Shown: positions 26,278 through 35,783, counted from the stretch's first letter. The stretch: 64,000 nucleotides of DNA from Candidatus Poribacteria bacterium (GCA_022821965.1 JAJECN010000055.1:1-64000), one strand, 5' to 3'. Notes: generated from the letters alone by a model not told the origin. Numbers and translations: made by a program.

Positions 26278-28677
26278 ATGCGCAGAAAACCTACGATACA
26301 TAAGGCACTTTCATATTGGCTGTGGTTTATCACGTTCAGTGTGTTTGCACTGGTGCTTGCCAATCTTCCATTGTTTAACATTCTTGCTTTTGAATTTTGC
26401 GCCATAATGGCACTCGGTATCTCATTCGCAGGAGCACACGTAACACTGACGGTGATACAGCAGATGAGACGACAACCCGATGCGCTTACCGGTCCACCGG
26501 GACAAATTGTCATGCGGTGTTTCTGGAGTGCGTTGGTATTTAACTTGGGGTTGTTTGTGCTACCACTCGGTATCATTCTACTGAATGCGCTTCGTATTAC
26601 AAATTGCAATTTCGGTGAAGGGTTTCTGTTTTTTTTTCTACTGTCTGTAATCAGTAGCGTGTACGCAACGGCAGCAGGGATATTCTTCGGATTCTGGATT
26701 CAGAAGCGGTGGTTGGCATATTTGGCGTATCTCGGCTATCTCTCGGTTTCTTGTGTTCCGATGGTCCTCAATCTAATATTGCATCCACCGGTGTTTGCGT
26801 ATCATGCGACCTTCGGGTATTTCCCCGGACCGATTTACGATTTCGTCATTCCAATAACGGACATACTGCTAATTGCGCGAGCAGAAACGCTATTGTGGGC
26901 ATTACTGTTTTTGGGGATTACCGTCAGTATCTGTGAGATAAGCAGGGACACGGGACTGATGCCACAATTGCGGTGGCGTAAACTTTTCAATCCTATCACA
27001 AAACGTGTATGGTTGTATCTGTTAATTGTCAGCTTACTCGGTTTCCAACTTTACGCGGGGGCATTGGGTATTCGTCCCACTCGCGACGATGTTGCGCGCA
27101 GCCTGGGAGGCTTCCGTGAAACAGAACATTTTGAAATTTTCTATGCTCGTGAACTGGAAACCGAGATTGAACGCATCGCTGACGACTGCGAATTCCAATA
27201 CGCGCAATTGTCTACATATCTCACACCGCAGGGCGCGGAACTATCTCGAAAAGTCCGTGCTTATGTCTATGCATCTCCTGAAGAGAAAAAGCGATTGATT
27301 GGGGCTGGCAGTACGTCTGTGGAAGACCCGTTCGGACATGGGTTCCACATTCATGCACAAGGCTTTCCGCATCCCGTTCTGAAGCATGAATTGGCGCATG
27401 TTTTCACTGTGCCGTGGTCCCCGTTGAAGGTCAGCCTGAAGATCGGACTTCATGAAGGCGTTGCGGTTGCTGCAGATTGGAGTGAAGGGAGGCTTACCGG
27501 ACATCAGTGGGCAAAGGCAATGCGCCAGATGGAGATTTCACCGCCGTTGTCAGGTATCATGGGTGTTGGCTTTTGGGGACATGCTGGCTCGCAGAGTTAC
27601 TTGTTGGCGGGATCCTTTGTTCGGTTTCTTATTGATACCTACGGCATAGAAAAATTTAAAGGCGTTTTTCCGACCGGTAATTTTGTGCAACACTACGCGA
27701 AGGACCTGCCTTCGCTTGAACAGGAATGGGCTGATTTTTTGGAAAGTGTCCCTTTGCAGGACGGCGATATAACCTACGCGAATTACCGGTTAAAACAGCG
27801 CAGTGTCTTTGAACGGGTCTGTGCCCATGAGATGGCTGCATTGCGGGAGACTGCGTGGCAAGCATACTATCGAAAAGATTATACGACCGCCGTGGAGACC
27901 TTTGAGACGATGCTGTCGGATGAACCAGACAATTTGAGCACGCTGCGGGGACTAATGTACAGCGCGTATCGGATGCAGGATTATGACAAGGCGTTGTCCT
28001 TAGCGAATCACATTGCGAGTATGGACGACACCCTGTTCAGTCCAGAGGCGGTACTACTGAAAGGCGATATTTATTGGCTAAAAAATGAACACGAAAAAGC
28101 GATGAGCACTTATGCCTCTCTCCAGACAGCGTATGGGACGATTGAGCGGAGGGGCATCAAACGGATGGCAGCACACTCCTATCCAGATGTGGTTATTAAT
28201 CAACCGAATGGAGCGATACAAGAGGATCGATCCCTCCGAGAGTTGCTCCGCGTCGTCTTGGTTGAGTCCAAAGATGCAGCAGAGAAGATGGCGTATCTGT
28301 CAACATGCATTCAAACAGAGCCAGATATGTGGTTGGCGTATTTCTTAGCCAGTGACTTGCTTCATAGGGAAGGCGCGTGGCAAAGGAGTAATCAGTACCT
28401 TCGCCGGGCAGTAGCACTCTTGGAGAAGACACAGGTATCCGGTGAGATTTCTCCGGGGACTCCAGCGTTGGTGCAACTAACACCACAGCAGTACCAAAGT
28501 CTTATGTTAGATGCCCGGCGGACAATAGGCATCAACGCTTATCATCAGAAAGATTATGAGGCTGCACAAAACGCATTCCGGTCAATAGCGGAGGACACAG
28601 CACTCCCATTAGGAGTCATCCTTTCAGCAAAGGACTGGATACAGCGGTGCCAATGGGCACAGCGTCGCACACTGTAA
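26278..28677 (+). CDS. polytopic membrane protein with gluzincin (peptidase MA-like) domain and TPRs
   Basis: 799 residues. The N-terminal ~265 residues hold about seven membrane spans. Then comes a soluble domain with H370-E-L-A-H374 and, 19 residues on, E393 (LHEGVAVAADW): a HExxH..E zinc-protease site of the peptidase MA type. The stretch AGSQSYLLAGSFVRFLIDTYG is typical of that family. From ~560 to the end there are TPR units (AYYRKDYTTAVETFETMLSD, MYSAYRMQDYDKALSLANHI). It is probably an integral membrane metalloprotease with a protein-binding tail; its substrates are unknown. It is a single gene with its own promoter. Confidence 0.88.
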   Translation: MRRKPTIHKALSYWLWFITFSVFALVLANLPLFNILAFEFCAIMALGISFAGAHVTLTVIQQMRRQPDALTGPPGQIVMRCFWSALVFNLGLFVLPLGIILLNALRITNCNFGEGFLFFFLLSVISSVYATAAGIFFGFWIQKRWLAYLAYLGYLSVSCVPMVLNLILHPPVFAYHATFGYFPGPIYDFVIPITDILLIARAETLLWALLFLGITVSICEISRDTGLMPQLRWRKLFNPITKRVWLYLLIVSLLGFQLYAGALGIRPTRDDVARSLGGFRETEHFEIFYARELETEIERIADDCEFQYAQLSTYLTPQGAELSRKVRAYVYASPEEKKRLIGAGSTSVEDPFGHGFHIHAQGFPHPVLKHELAHVFTVPWSPLKVSLKIGLHEGVAVAADWSEGRLTGHQWAKAMRQMEISPPLSGIMGVGFWGHAGSQSYLLAGSFVRFLIDTYGIEKFKGVFPTGNFVQHYAKDLPSLEQEWADFLESVPLQDGDITYANYRLKQRSVFERVCAHEMAALRETAWQAYYRKDYTTAVETFETMLSDEPDNLSTLRGLMYSAYRMQDYDKALSLANHIASMDDTLFSPEAVLLKGDIYWLKNEHEKAMSTYASLQTAYGTIERRGIKRMAAHSYPDVVINQPNGAIQEDRSLRELLRVVLVESKDAAEKMAYLSTCIQTEPDMWLAYFLASDLLHREGAWQRSNQYLRRAVALLEKTQVSGEISPGTPALVQLTPQQYQSLMLDARRTIGINAYHQKDYEAAQNAFRSIAEDTALPLGVILSAKDWIQRCQWAQRRTL

Positions 28678-28728
28678 ATTCTATTAATGGCTGTCAGCAA
28701 TTAGTAGAGGAGATGCTTCGGCGTGGAA

Positions 28729-28750
28729 ACCTCGCGCTTTAGGGCGAGGT
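28729..28750. repeat. hairpin resembling IS200/IS605-type terminal structures
   Basis: ACCTCGC (28729-28735) pairs with GCGAGGT (28744-28750) across an 8-base GCTTTAGG loop and is followed by TTGAC. Similar CCTCGC-CTTTAGG-GCGAGG hairpins end IS200/IS605 elements, but no tnpA or tnpB remains, so this is at most a scar. Heptamer repeats (TGATAACTGACAACT) follow at 28770-28785. Confidence 0.35.
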
Positions 28751-28848
28751 ACTTGACATCTACTACATACTGATAACTGACAACTACTATTCGTCGGGAA
28801 TCCAGGTGTTTTTGCTTAGATGTTTCCCGTCTCCAATAAAAAACTGAG

Positions 28849-28877
28849 TTGACTTACTGAGTACTCTGTAATATAAT
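28849..28877 (+). promoter_or_regulatory. promoter giving a leaderless mRNA
   Basis: TTGACT (28849-28854), 17-bp spacer, TATAAT (28872-28877). The expected start, about 7 bases after the -10 box, coincides with the ATG at 28884, and no ribosome site precedes that ATG. Confidence 0.65.
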
Positions 28878-28883
28878 ATAAAC

Positions 28884-29711
28884 ATGGCAATCGAAGTTTC
28901 CTTTAGCGATAATGCAGGCTGGGTATTGGACAAAGCAAAGGTATTTCTGAGTTCAAAGCCTGTCCACCATAATGTAATTCTTACACTTTTACATGCCCGA
29001 GTTGAATCCTTTAAACCCGGTCGCTACTGGGTAGCGACGGATGGTAAGGCTGTCGTTGGTGTCGTCTTTCAGTCCCCCTTAAATTTTCAGGCACTTGTCA
29101 CTCCCATGGAACCTAACATAGTTCACTCGGTGGTGGATGCAATATCCGATGCAAAAGTAAGACTGCCCGGGGTCGGTGGAGATGCCACAACAGCAGCACA
29201 CTTTGCGGGACAGTGGGCGGAGCGACAAAAGTCAGCCGTGGTTCCATTTATGGGACAGCGCATTTATGAAGTGGATAAAGTGAAGGTGCCGACTGAGGTT
29301 GAAGGGCACTTACGGAAAGCGGTTCTGGATGACCGAAAACTTTTCATTGACTGGGTTCGCCGCTTTTATGCTGACACAACAGGTGTGCGGGAAAGCGAAA
29401 CCGAAAATCTTGTTGACGAGCGGCTCCCTGCTGGACAGCTCTGGTTATGGGATAGTGCTGGACCTGTATCAATGGCAGGACTAACACCACCTGTAGAAGG
29501 TGTAGTTCGAGTACAACTCGTGTATACACCGCCGGAGAATCGAAGCAAAGGGTACGCCAGTGCTTGCGTTGCGAGTCTCTCAAAACAGGTTCGTGATGAA
29601 GGGCACCGTTGTATTCTCTATACCGATTTGGGTAACCCAATTTCCAACTCGGTCTACCGTCGAATAGGCTACAATGTTGTTGTCGAAGGAATCCGATATC
29701 GATTTGAGTGA
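28884..29711 (+). CDS. GNAT-family acetyltransferase
   Basis: 275 residues, ATG 28884. The C-terminal half is a GNAT domain: VVRVQLVYTPPENRSKGYAS matches motif A (V.P..RgkGyas) and binds acetyl-CoA; ILYTDLGNPISNSVYRRIGY matches motif B. The N-terminal ~130 residues form a second, degenerate GNAT-like half (RYWVATDGKAVVGVVFQSP). The acceptor is unknown. The gene appears to be expressed from a leaderless transcript. The kinase/nucleotidyltransferase gene follows 46 bases later in the same direction. Confidence 0.9.
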   Translation: MAIEVSFSDNAGWVLDKAKVFLSSKPVHHNVILTLLHARVESFKPGRYWVATDGKAVVGVVFQSPLNFQALVTPMEPNIVHSVVDAISDAKVRLPGVGGDATTAAHFAGQWAERQKSAVVPFMGQRIYEVDKVKVPTEVEGHLRKAVLDDRKLFIDWVRRFYADTTGVRESETENLVDERLPAGQLWLWDSAGPVSMAGLTPPVEGVVRVQLVYTPPENRSKGYASACVASLSKQVRDEGHRCILYTDLGNPISNSVYRRIGYNVVVEGIRYRFE

Positions 29712-29757
29712 GATACTGATAAGCAGCTCTATTTTGGAAAATATATAAGGACACACT

Positions 29758-31677
29758 ATGAAACTTTTTGTGCCGGGAAGAATTTGCCTGTTCGGGGAAC
29801 ACAGCGATTGGGCAGCAAGGTACCGGCAAAATAACTCAGAGATTGAAAAGGGTTATACGTTAATAACCAGCACGAACCAAGGAGTATACGCCGAGGTTAA
29901 ACCCCATCCAACGCAGCTGATTTTGAATACAACTCTCAGTGATGGTACCCGTCACGGTCCTTATAACCTGCCTATGGAGAGGAGTGCCCTTCTCACCGAA
30001 GCTGAAAAAGGCGGGTTTTTCAGTTATGCCGCCGGGGTCGCATATCAAATTTTAACCAACTACCGGGTGCAGGGGCTGGAAATAGACAATTATCTCACCG
30101 ATTTGCCTGTGAAAAAAGGGTTGTCTTCGAGTGCAGCCATTAGTGTGTTGGTAGCACGTGCTTTCAATCGTACGTATGATCTCAAAATGACAACACGCGG
30201 TGAAATGGAATACGCCTACCGCGGTGAGACGACGACACCTTCGCGTTGTGGACGGATGGACCAAGGGTGTGCATACCAACGACCTATCCTCATGACATTT
30301 GATGGCGACAATGTTGATGTCCGAGAACTCAGTGTGTCGAAAGATCTGTACCTTGTGATTGTCGATCTCGGTGCTGGTAAAGATACACGTCTAATATTGA
30401 GCCAATTAAGTCACTGTTATCCGTTCGCTGAGAGCGAATTAGAGAAAAATGTACAGCACTACCTCGGTCCCATAAGCGCGCAGATTACACAAGAGGCATA
30501 TCAAGCACTTCGTGACGGAGACGCAGAAACGGTCGGCAAACTAATGACGCGCGCGCAAACTGAGTTTGACAAACATCTGATTCCCGCATGCCCCTCGCAA
30601 TTAACAGCACCTGTCCTCCATAAAGTCCTCAATTATGAACCGATTCAACCCTATATTTGGGGTGGTAAAGGAGTCGGTTCGCAAGGGGACGGATCTGCTC
30701 AATTTATTGTGAAGGATGAAGAGTGTCAGGAGCGTGTCATTGAGATTATTGAACAGGATTTGGAGATGTCGTGTCTGAAACTGGTTATCGAACCGAGCAG
30801 CCACGTCCGAAAGGCTGTCATTCCTGCTGCTGGGTTTGGGACTCGGTTATTCCCTGCTTCAAAAGCGATGAAAAAAGAGTTATTTCCTGTGATTGACAGT
30901 TCAGGACAGGCAAAACCGGCGATTATGGCAATCGTTGAAGAGGCGATCAACGCTGGCATTGAGGAAGTCTGTCTCATTGTTCAAAGTGGGGATACCGAAC
31001 TCTTTGAGTCGTTTTTCAAAACGCCGCCCCCGATTGAACATTACAATAAACTCAGCAAAGAGAATAAGACGTATTGCGACTATCTGCTCGAATTGGGGAG
31101 TCGGGTGACGTTTGTCACACAGGACGTTCAAGAAGGTTTTGGACATGCTGTTTATTGTGCAAGAGAATGGGTTGGAAACGAACCCTTTCTGTTGATGCTT
31201 GGTGATCATCTCTACGGTTCAGATGAGGAGAAATGCTGTGCCCAACAAGTCGTTGAGGCTTATGAACAGGTCGGACACAGTGTTGTAGGACTTAAAAAGA
31301 CACCGATTGAGCAGTTATCAAACTTCGGCTGCGTCACGGGTGTATGGAAAGAGGTGGATTCGCTGCTTTCGGTGACTGAATTTTACGAAAAACCGGATCC
31401 TGAGTATGCAATGGAGCATTTACATATAGATGGGATGGATATAGACCAGTTCTTAACGGTGTTCGGCATCTATGTGCTTCAACCTCAGATTTTCGAGTTT
31501 CTGGAACAGAATATCACGCACAATCTGCGCGAACGGGGGGAATTCCAGTTGACATCCTGTTTAGACGAATTGCGGAAAGCAGATGGATTTTCAGGATATG
31601 TTGTCAAAGGCAGACGCTTTGACATCGGTCTCCCGGAGGAATACCGGCAAACGGTTATTGATTTCAGGAACGCATAG
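29758..31677 (+). CDS. bifunctional GHMP sugar kinase - nucleotide-sugar pyrophosphorylase fusion
   Basis: 639 residues, ATG 29758 with AAGGA upstream. Residues 1-~340 are a GHMP kinase: VPGRICLFGEHSDW (motif 1, galactokinase-like), KKGLSSSAAISV (motif 2, 119-130) and GGKGVGSQGDGSAQF (motif 3). Residues ~350-639 are a GalU/RmlA-type nucleotidyltransferase: AVIPAAGFGTRLFPASKAMK, FPVIDSSGQAKPA, EGFGHAVYCAREWVGNEPFL and LMLGDHLYG. Together they could phosphorylate a free sugar at C1 and activate it to an NDP-sugar. The order is the reverse of the Bacteroides fucokinase/GDP-fucose pyrophosphorylase Fkp, and the pyrophosphorylase half is GalU-like, so UDP- rather than GDP-sugar is more likely. Confidence 0.9.
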   Translation: MKLFVPGRICLFGEHSDWAARYRQNNSEIEKGYTLITSTNQGVYAEVKPHPTQLILNTTLSDGTRHGPYNLPMERSALLTEAEKGGFFSYAAGVAYQILTNYRVQGLEIDNYLTDLPVKKGLSSSAAISVLVARAFNRTYDLKMTTRGEMEYAYRGETTTPSRCGRMDQGCAYQRPILMTFDGDNVDVRELSVSKDLYLVIVDLGAGKDTRLILSQLSHCYPFAESELEKNVQHYLGPISAQITQEAYQALRDGDAETVGKLMTRAQTEFDKHLIPACPSQLTAPVLHKVLNYEPIQPYIWGGKGVGSQGDGSAQFIVKDEECQERVIEIIEQDLEMSCLKLVIEPSSHVRKAVIPAAGFGTRLFPASKAMKKELFPVIDSSGQAKPAIMAIVEEAINAGIEEVCLIVQSGDTELFESFFKTPPPIEHYNKLSKENKTYCDYLLELGSRVTFVTQDVQEGFGHAVYCAREWVGNEPFLLMLGDHLYGSDEEKCCAQQVVEAYEQVGHSVVGLKKTPIEQLSNFGCVTGVWKEVDSLLSVTEFYEKPDPEYAMEHLHIDGMDIDQFLTVFGIYVLQPQIFEFLEQNITHNLRERGEFQLTSCLDELRKADGFSGYVVKGRRFDIGLPEEYRQTVIDFRNA

Positions 31678-31699
31678 AAAATCAGGCACGCAAAGGAAT

Positions 31700-31823
31700 G
31701 AGGACTTACGCATGCTGCGCTTTTGTAGCATAACCTGTTAGGTTGTGCCACCAGAACGTCTCTGTCTTTTTACGATGCTCTATCTCACAGAGTGGCATAC
31801 GAGACAAAATTGCGTAAGTCCTC
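31700..31823. repeat. MITE-like element with 13-bp inverted ends
   Basis: GAGGACTTACGCA (31700-31712) and TGCGTAAGTCCTC (31811-31823) are perfect inverted repeats around about 98 bp without an ORF. The interior at 31721-31752 carries TTTTGTAGCATAA.. and TTGTGCCAC, shared with the element at 59556-59615. Confidence 0.65.
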
Positions 31824-31835
31824 GGAATTTTCCAA

Positions 31836-34800
31836 TTACGTGCCATTGCCTGCAGTGTCAGTAGGTCCGGGGACTTTGATGACAACAATTGTCATATCGT
31901 CATATTGTTCCGCGTCACCGACGAAGCCTTGGACATCCGAAACGATGCTTTGAATTACTTCCGCCGCGGTGTATCCATCCGAGATTCTTGAAACTAATTC
32001 CTTTAAGCGTTCCGTCCCATACATTTCCTCATCCGTATCGAGAGCTTCAATAAGACCATCTGAATGGAAAATCAAGACATCACCCTCTTTTAAATCGAAA
32101 GTGATGGATTCATATTCGACCGTTTTCATACTGCCAAGTGGGAGGTCGCTGTTGTCGATCTCAAAGACGTTCGTGCCTCGCTTGAGAATAGGATAGGGTT
32201 GTCCACCGTTGGCATAGTCAATCTGTTTTTTATTTTCATCAAGGATAGCAAGGTTGAGCGCGATGAAACTTGGCCCATACATACGTGGTGCTAACCCTGT
32301 ATTGAGATCGGTGAGAATGATGTCCGCTTCGGATTTAAAACGCGCAACTTCATATAGCATCCCGTTCGTTAGCACTGCATTCATTGCGCCTCTTAATCCT
32401 TTTCCTGCGGCATCTGCCACGGCAATAGCGGTTTGCCCATTCGCAACGGTGAGGTAGTCGTAAAAGTCACCGCCTACCTGCGTTGCGGGCACTGACATCC
32501 CCGCGACATCGAATCCCTTGGTATCGGGGGCTTCCGTAGGTAGCAGTCCCATCTGGATATTCTGTGCTTCATTCAACTCAGCTCGGATACGTTGCACATC
32601 TGCCTCTTCCTTTTCACGCATTTCGTTGCGCAGCTGCACCGTGTGTCGGCGATTGACGACCAAGCGTCCAACTAAAGAAAGGACGACGGTCACAAAGATG
32701 AGTGTCGGAAGGTATCTTCGCCATCGCGCCCAGAAGGGCGGCGAGATGCTAAAGTCCGCTGCTGCTGCGGGTTCCGTGTAGGGGGTACCTTTACGGAACG
32801 CCTTGACGAGGAAGCTATAGTTTCCCGCTTTGAGCCCTGTATACCGAATGCGCAGAATTCCATTTTGGTTTTGGAATTCTTGTGTAACGCCGCTATCCTG
32901 CAAGAGTTGTTGGTTTGGCAACCCGATTGCCGAAGCGTCAGTCCACTCATTAGATCGAACGCCAGGACCGGTTTTCAGGACAGAGAACGCCTCTGCCGAA
33001 AGGGTGGTCCACGTCGGAATATCCAGCCCGGTCAATTTAAATTCGTAAGAGAGTCCTTCACGGAGCGGACTGATGCCTTTCACATTAAAGGTCTTCGATC
33101 CGCGTGATGGTAGTGTTAAACTGGATGAGAGGTCAGTATAGGTTGTATCAGCCTCTAAAGCAGTTAACCGACAAAATGGGAGCCCACCAATCGTCGGTGT
33201 ATAGTGCGTAACACCACCCTCGGTTGCGAACCAGAGGTCTTTGTCAGAGGATTCATGAATTTTCGAGATATTATTATGTGCCAAACCGTTTTTCGTTGTA
33301 AGGAGGTAGAAGGTTTCACCATCGTAGCGTAGGATGCCGCCGCCCCATGTTGCGAACCATATATTTCCACGGCTATCTTCCATTACATCTCGTACATTGT
33401 TAACAAGAAATTCGTCTTCTTTTCTTGCGTACTTTGTGACTCTCTTCCCATCATATTGAACAGCACCCTGAGATGTTGCCAACCAGAGTACCCCTTCTTG
33501 TGAAGTTAGAGAAGTTTGAACATCGGTAAGTTCAAGGTCGTCAACAGAGATGAGGGCTATGCCGTGATATGTTTTGAGAACGTCACGGAAGAGGAAAGTT
33601 ATTCGGTTATTTTCTTGATTGGGATCCTTCCATACTGCGAATGGGGCTGAACTGGACTCTCCGTCGAGTAGAATTGGTCCACCAAGTTCAGTATCGCTCC
33701 AGATTATCAACTTTCCTGTTACCGCGTTAAAAAACCATTTGCTTCCCGATGCGGCTTTCAACAGCATTGTTGCTTTTAGGGGAAGGACTTCTGGATTAAT
33801 AGGACGATCTGTAGGTTTTAATTGCGCAATGGTTTTCGGATAGCGCAGCACTGTTCCGTTCTCAAAATGGATCCAGAGCCTCTCGTTGGTATCTTTGTAT
33901 AAATCAGTGATGGCGGCTGCACCGTGATCAAGTGGGTTTATTGGTTTAGGGACTGTCCCCGGACCGGTTTGTTGAAAGAGAATCCTCTTGAAGCCTGTGT
34001 CCGTGAGCCACAATAACCCTGTTCTGTCTGCTTTGAAGAGATGCCCTCCGAAAGCCAGCCATACGTCTTTCCCTTCAATGATATGTATATCAGTGCTACC
34101 GCCCGACATTTCTCCGCCGGGTCCGACTTGGGTTTGGATAGGAATAGACACCTGATCGACTTTTCCGCTTGCAAACCGGAAAAACGTATATGTAGCTCTT
34201 GTCGTGCCAGCGCGCGCTCTCGGTTCATCAATAAACCAGACATCTCCGCCAACTTCAAATATTTTTTCTATTTCAGTTCGAGGTAACCGAGAGCGATTGA
34301 TATTACTGGGGTTAACTTGAGAATTGGTGGGTGCAGCATTTTGTGCTGAATCTACTTTGAATAGATGCGTGGTAAGTTCTGTTGTTTGCGGATTATAGCG
34401 CGTAGCACCGCCAAGAATACTGAACCAGAGATAACCTCGACTATCCTCATACACCGTTCGTACCCTGTTCGTACCGAGTCCTGCATGTGTGCTAATTACA
34501 GGTGTTGGGTCAAATGCTGTTGCACCGTTATTGTGGCCGAACCACAATTTACCGTCAACGGCTTCAAAAATCGTATGGATGGCCTCAATTCCGAGTTCGC
34601 TGTAGACGGTATCAGGTGCTAAATTAAGCTTACTATCGTATTGATGTGCGCCAAGTTCATCCGTCATCCACAAGTTTCCCAAAGCATCTTCAAGTTCAAG
34701 GAACCCTGTTATATTTCCATGTTGTGAACCCTTCCACCACCTTGTGGTGCGTCCATCACTAAACCAAATTCGTCCTTGCTTGTCACTTCGGATTGACGTT

Positions 34801-35783
34801 CTCTTCCCGGTTGGTGAAGGGGTACGCGTCCTTGCGCTGCCTTGTCCCCAAACAAGAGGGAGCACCTGTTCAAAGGTCTTTCCATCGAACCGCAAGAGAA
34901 GGTTGTAGCCACCGAACCAGAGGTTTCCATCCGGATCTTCGGCTATCGCTTCAATAGCACCAATGGTGTTTAGATTCTCCATATCGTACCGTTTGAATCC
35001 AGCGCCTTGGCTGACACTCGGCATTTGATTTTCTGTTTCATCACTATCGCTGGGTTCTGGGACTTCGCGCACCCAACGCGTCTCTCGGAAACTCAAAATT
35101 ACACCGTTCTGTTCTTCCGCACCTTCATGTCCACCGAGCCAGATGGTGCCATCTTTGCTTTCAAAGATGACGTTTATGGTCAAAGTCGTTGAACGAGCGA
35201 GATCCTCGCCTATGATTTCGTTTGGCTGTGCTTGTGGCGGGCGTTGGACACCTGGGGTAACGTACTTCGTTATTCTCTGATTGTCGCCTACCCAAACATC
35301 ACCCTTTCGATCAACAATCAGCCAATTGCCTCTACCGATAAGGCTGACTGAAGTGCCGTCAAACCGACTGACTCTGCCTAAGGTTTCTGAAGGCACACGC
35401 GTGAGGAACCAGATATGTCCCCATTTATCTTCGATGATGAGTCGTGTTTCTCCGAGTAGTGCACCCGCTTTTTCATCAGGCACCGGTAGGTCTGCCGAAG
35501 TGTCTGGGGTGCCAATGTAGGATTCAAATGTATTCCCATCAAATCGGCTTACCCCATCCTGATTGGAACCGAACCATAAGATGCCTCGACTGTCTTGAAA
35601 AATAACAGGAACAACTGGACCCACCAATCCATCAGCAACTGTGTAAGTTTGAACTTGCTGAACACCTCTTGCCTCAACAGAAATAAAGACCGTGGCAAGG
35701 GCGACGATAAAGAGTAAAATGAGGTTTTTCGCTGTGGTTTGCAAATCCCTAAAACTCGCTGAACAAGCGATAATATGTGTCAT
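31836..35783 (-). CDS. two-component-regulator propeller protein with SpoIIE/PP2C phosphatase output
   Basis: 1315 residues. An N-terminal signal anchor (LILLFIVALATVF) is followed by a periplasmic sensor of regulator-propeller (Reg_prop) repeats with IxxDxxGxLWFGS/T motifs (GILWFGSNQDGVSRFD, GTIWLGGHEGA, GYLWFSILGGATRYN, GNIWFATWGGGILRYD), then a Y_Y_Y-type domain near 900-1005. A second membrane span (LIFVTVVLSLVGRLVV) and a coiled coil (REKEEADVQRIRAELNEAQN) lead into a SpoIIE-type PP2C phosphatase (VGGDFYDYL, AVADAAGKGLRGAM, FHSDGLIEA). Such propellers usually end in a histidine kinase; here the output is a phosphatase that could act on an anti-sigma-factor antagonist. A TATAAT box (35798-35803, minus strand) lies just upstream. 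Confidence 0.93.
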   Translation of the reverse strand: MTHIIACSASFRDLQTTAKNLILLFIVALATVFISVEARGVQQVQTYTVADGLVGPVVPVIFQDSRGILWFGSNQDGVSRFDGNTFESYIGTPDTSADLPVPDEKAGALLGETRLIIEDKWGHIWFLTRVPSETLGRVSRFDGTSVSLIGRGNWLIVDRKGDVWVGDNQRITKYVTPGVQRPPQAQPNEIIGEDLARSTTLTINVIFESKDGTIWLGGHEGAEEQNGVILSFRETRWVREVPEPSDSDETENQMPSVSQGAGFKRYDMENLNTIGAIEAIAEDPDGNLWFGGYNLLLRFDGKTFEQVLPLVWGQGSARTRTPSPTGKRTSIRSDKQGRIWFSDGRTTRWWKGSQHGNITGFLELEDALGNLWMTDELGAHQYDSKLNLAPDTVYSELGIEAIHTIFEAVDGKLWFGHNNGATAFDPTPVISTHAGLGTNRVRTVYEDSRGYLWFSILGGATRYNPQTTELTTHLFKVDSAQNAAPTNSQVNPSNINRSRLPRTEIEKIFEVGGDVWFIDEPRARAGTTRATYTFFRFASGKVDQVSIPIQTQVGPGGEMSGGSTDIHIIEGKDVWLAFGGHLFKADRTGLLWLTDTGFKRILFQQTGPGTVPKPINPLDHGAAAITDLYKDTNERLWIHFENGTVLRYPKTIAQLKPTDRPINPEVLPLKATMLLKAASGSKWFFNAVTGKLIIWSDTELGGPILLDGESSSAPFAVWKDPNQENNRITFLFRDVLKTYHGIALISVDDLELTDVQTSLTSQEGVLWLATSQGAVQYDGKRVTKYARKEDEFLVNNVRDVMEDSRGNIWFATWGGGILRYDGETFYLLTTKNGLAHNNISKIHESSDKDLWFATEGGVTHYTPTIGGLPFCRLTALEADTTYTDLSSSLTLPSRGSKTFNVKGISPLREGLSYEFKLTGLDIPTWTTLSAEAFSVLKTGPGVRSNEWTDASAIGLPNQQLLQDSGVTQEFQNQNGILRIRYTGLKAGNYSFLVKAFRKGTPYTEPAAAADFSISPPFWARWRRYLPTLIFVTVVLSLVGRLVVNRRHTVQLRNEMREKEEADVQRIRAELNEAQNIQMGLLPTEAPDTKGFDVAGMSVPATQVGGDFYDYLTVANGQTAIAVADAAGKGLRGAMNAVLTNGMLYEVARFKSEADIILTDLNTGLAPRMYGPSFIALNLAILDENKKQIDYANGGQPYPILKRGTNVFEIDNSDLPLGSMKTVEYESITFDLKEGDVLIFHSDGLIEALDTDEEMYGTERLKELVSRISDGYTAAEVIQSIVSDVQGFVGDAEQYDDMTIVVIKVPGPTDTAGNGT

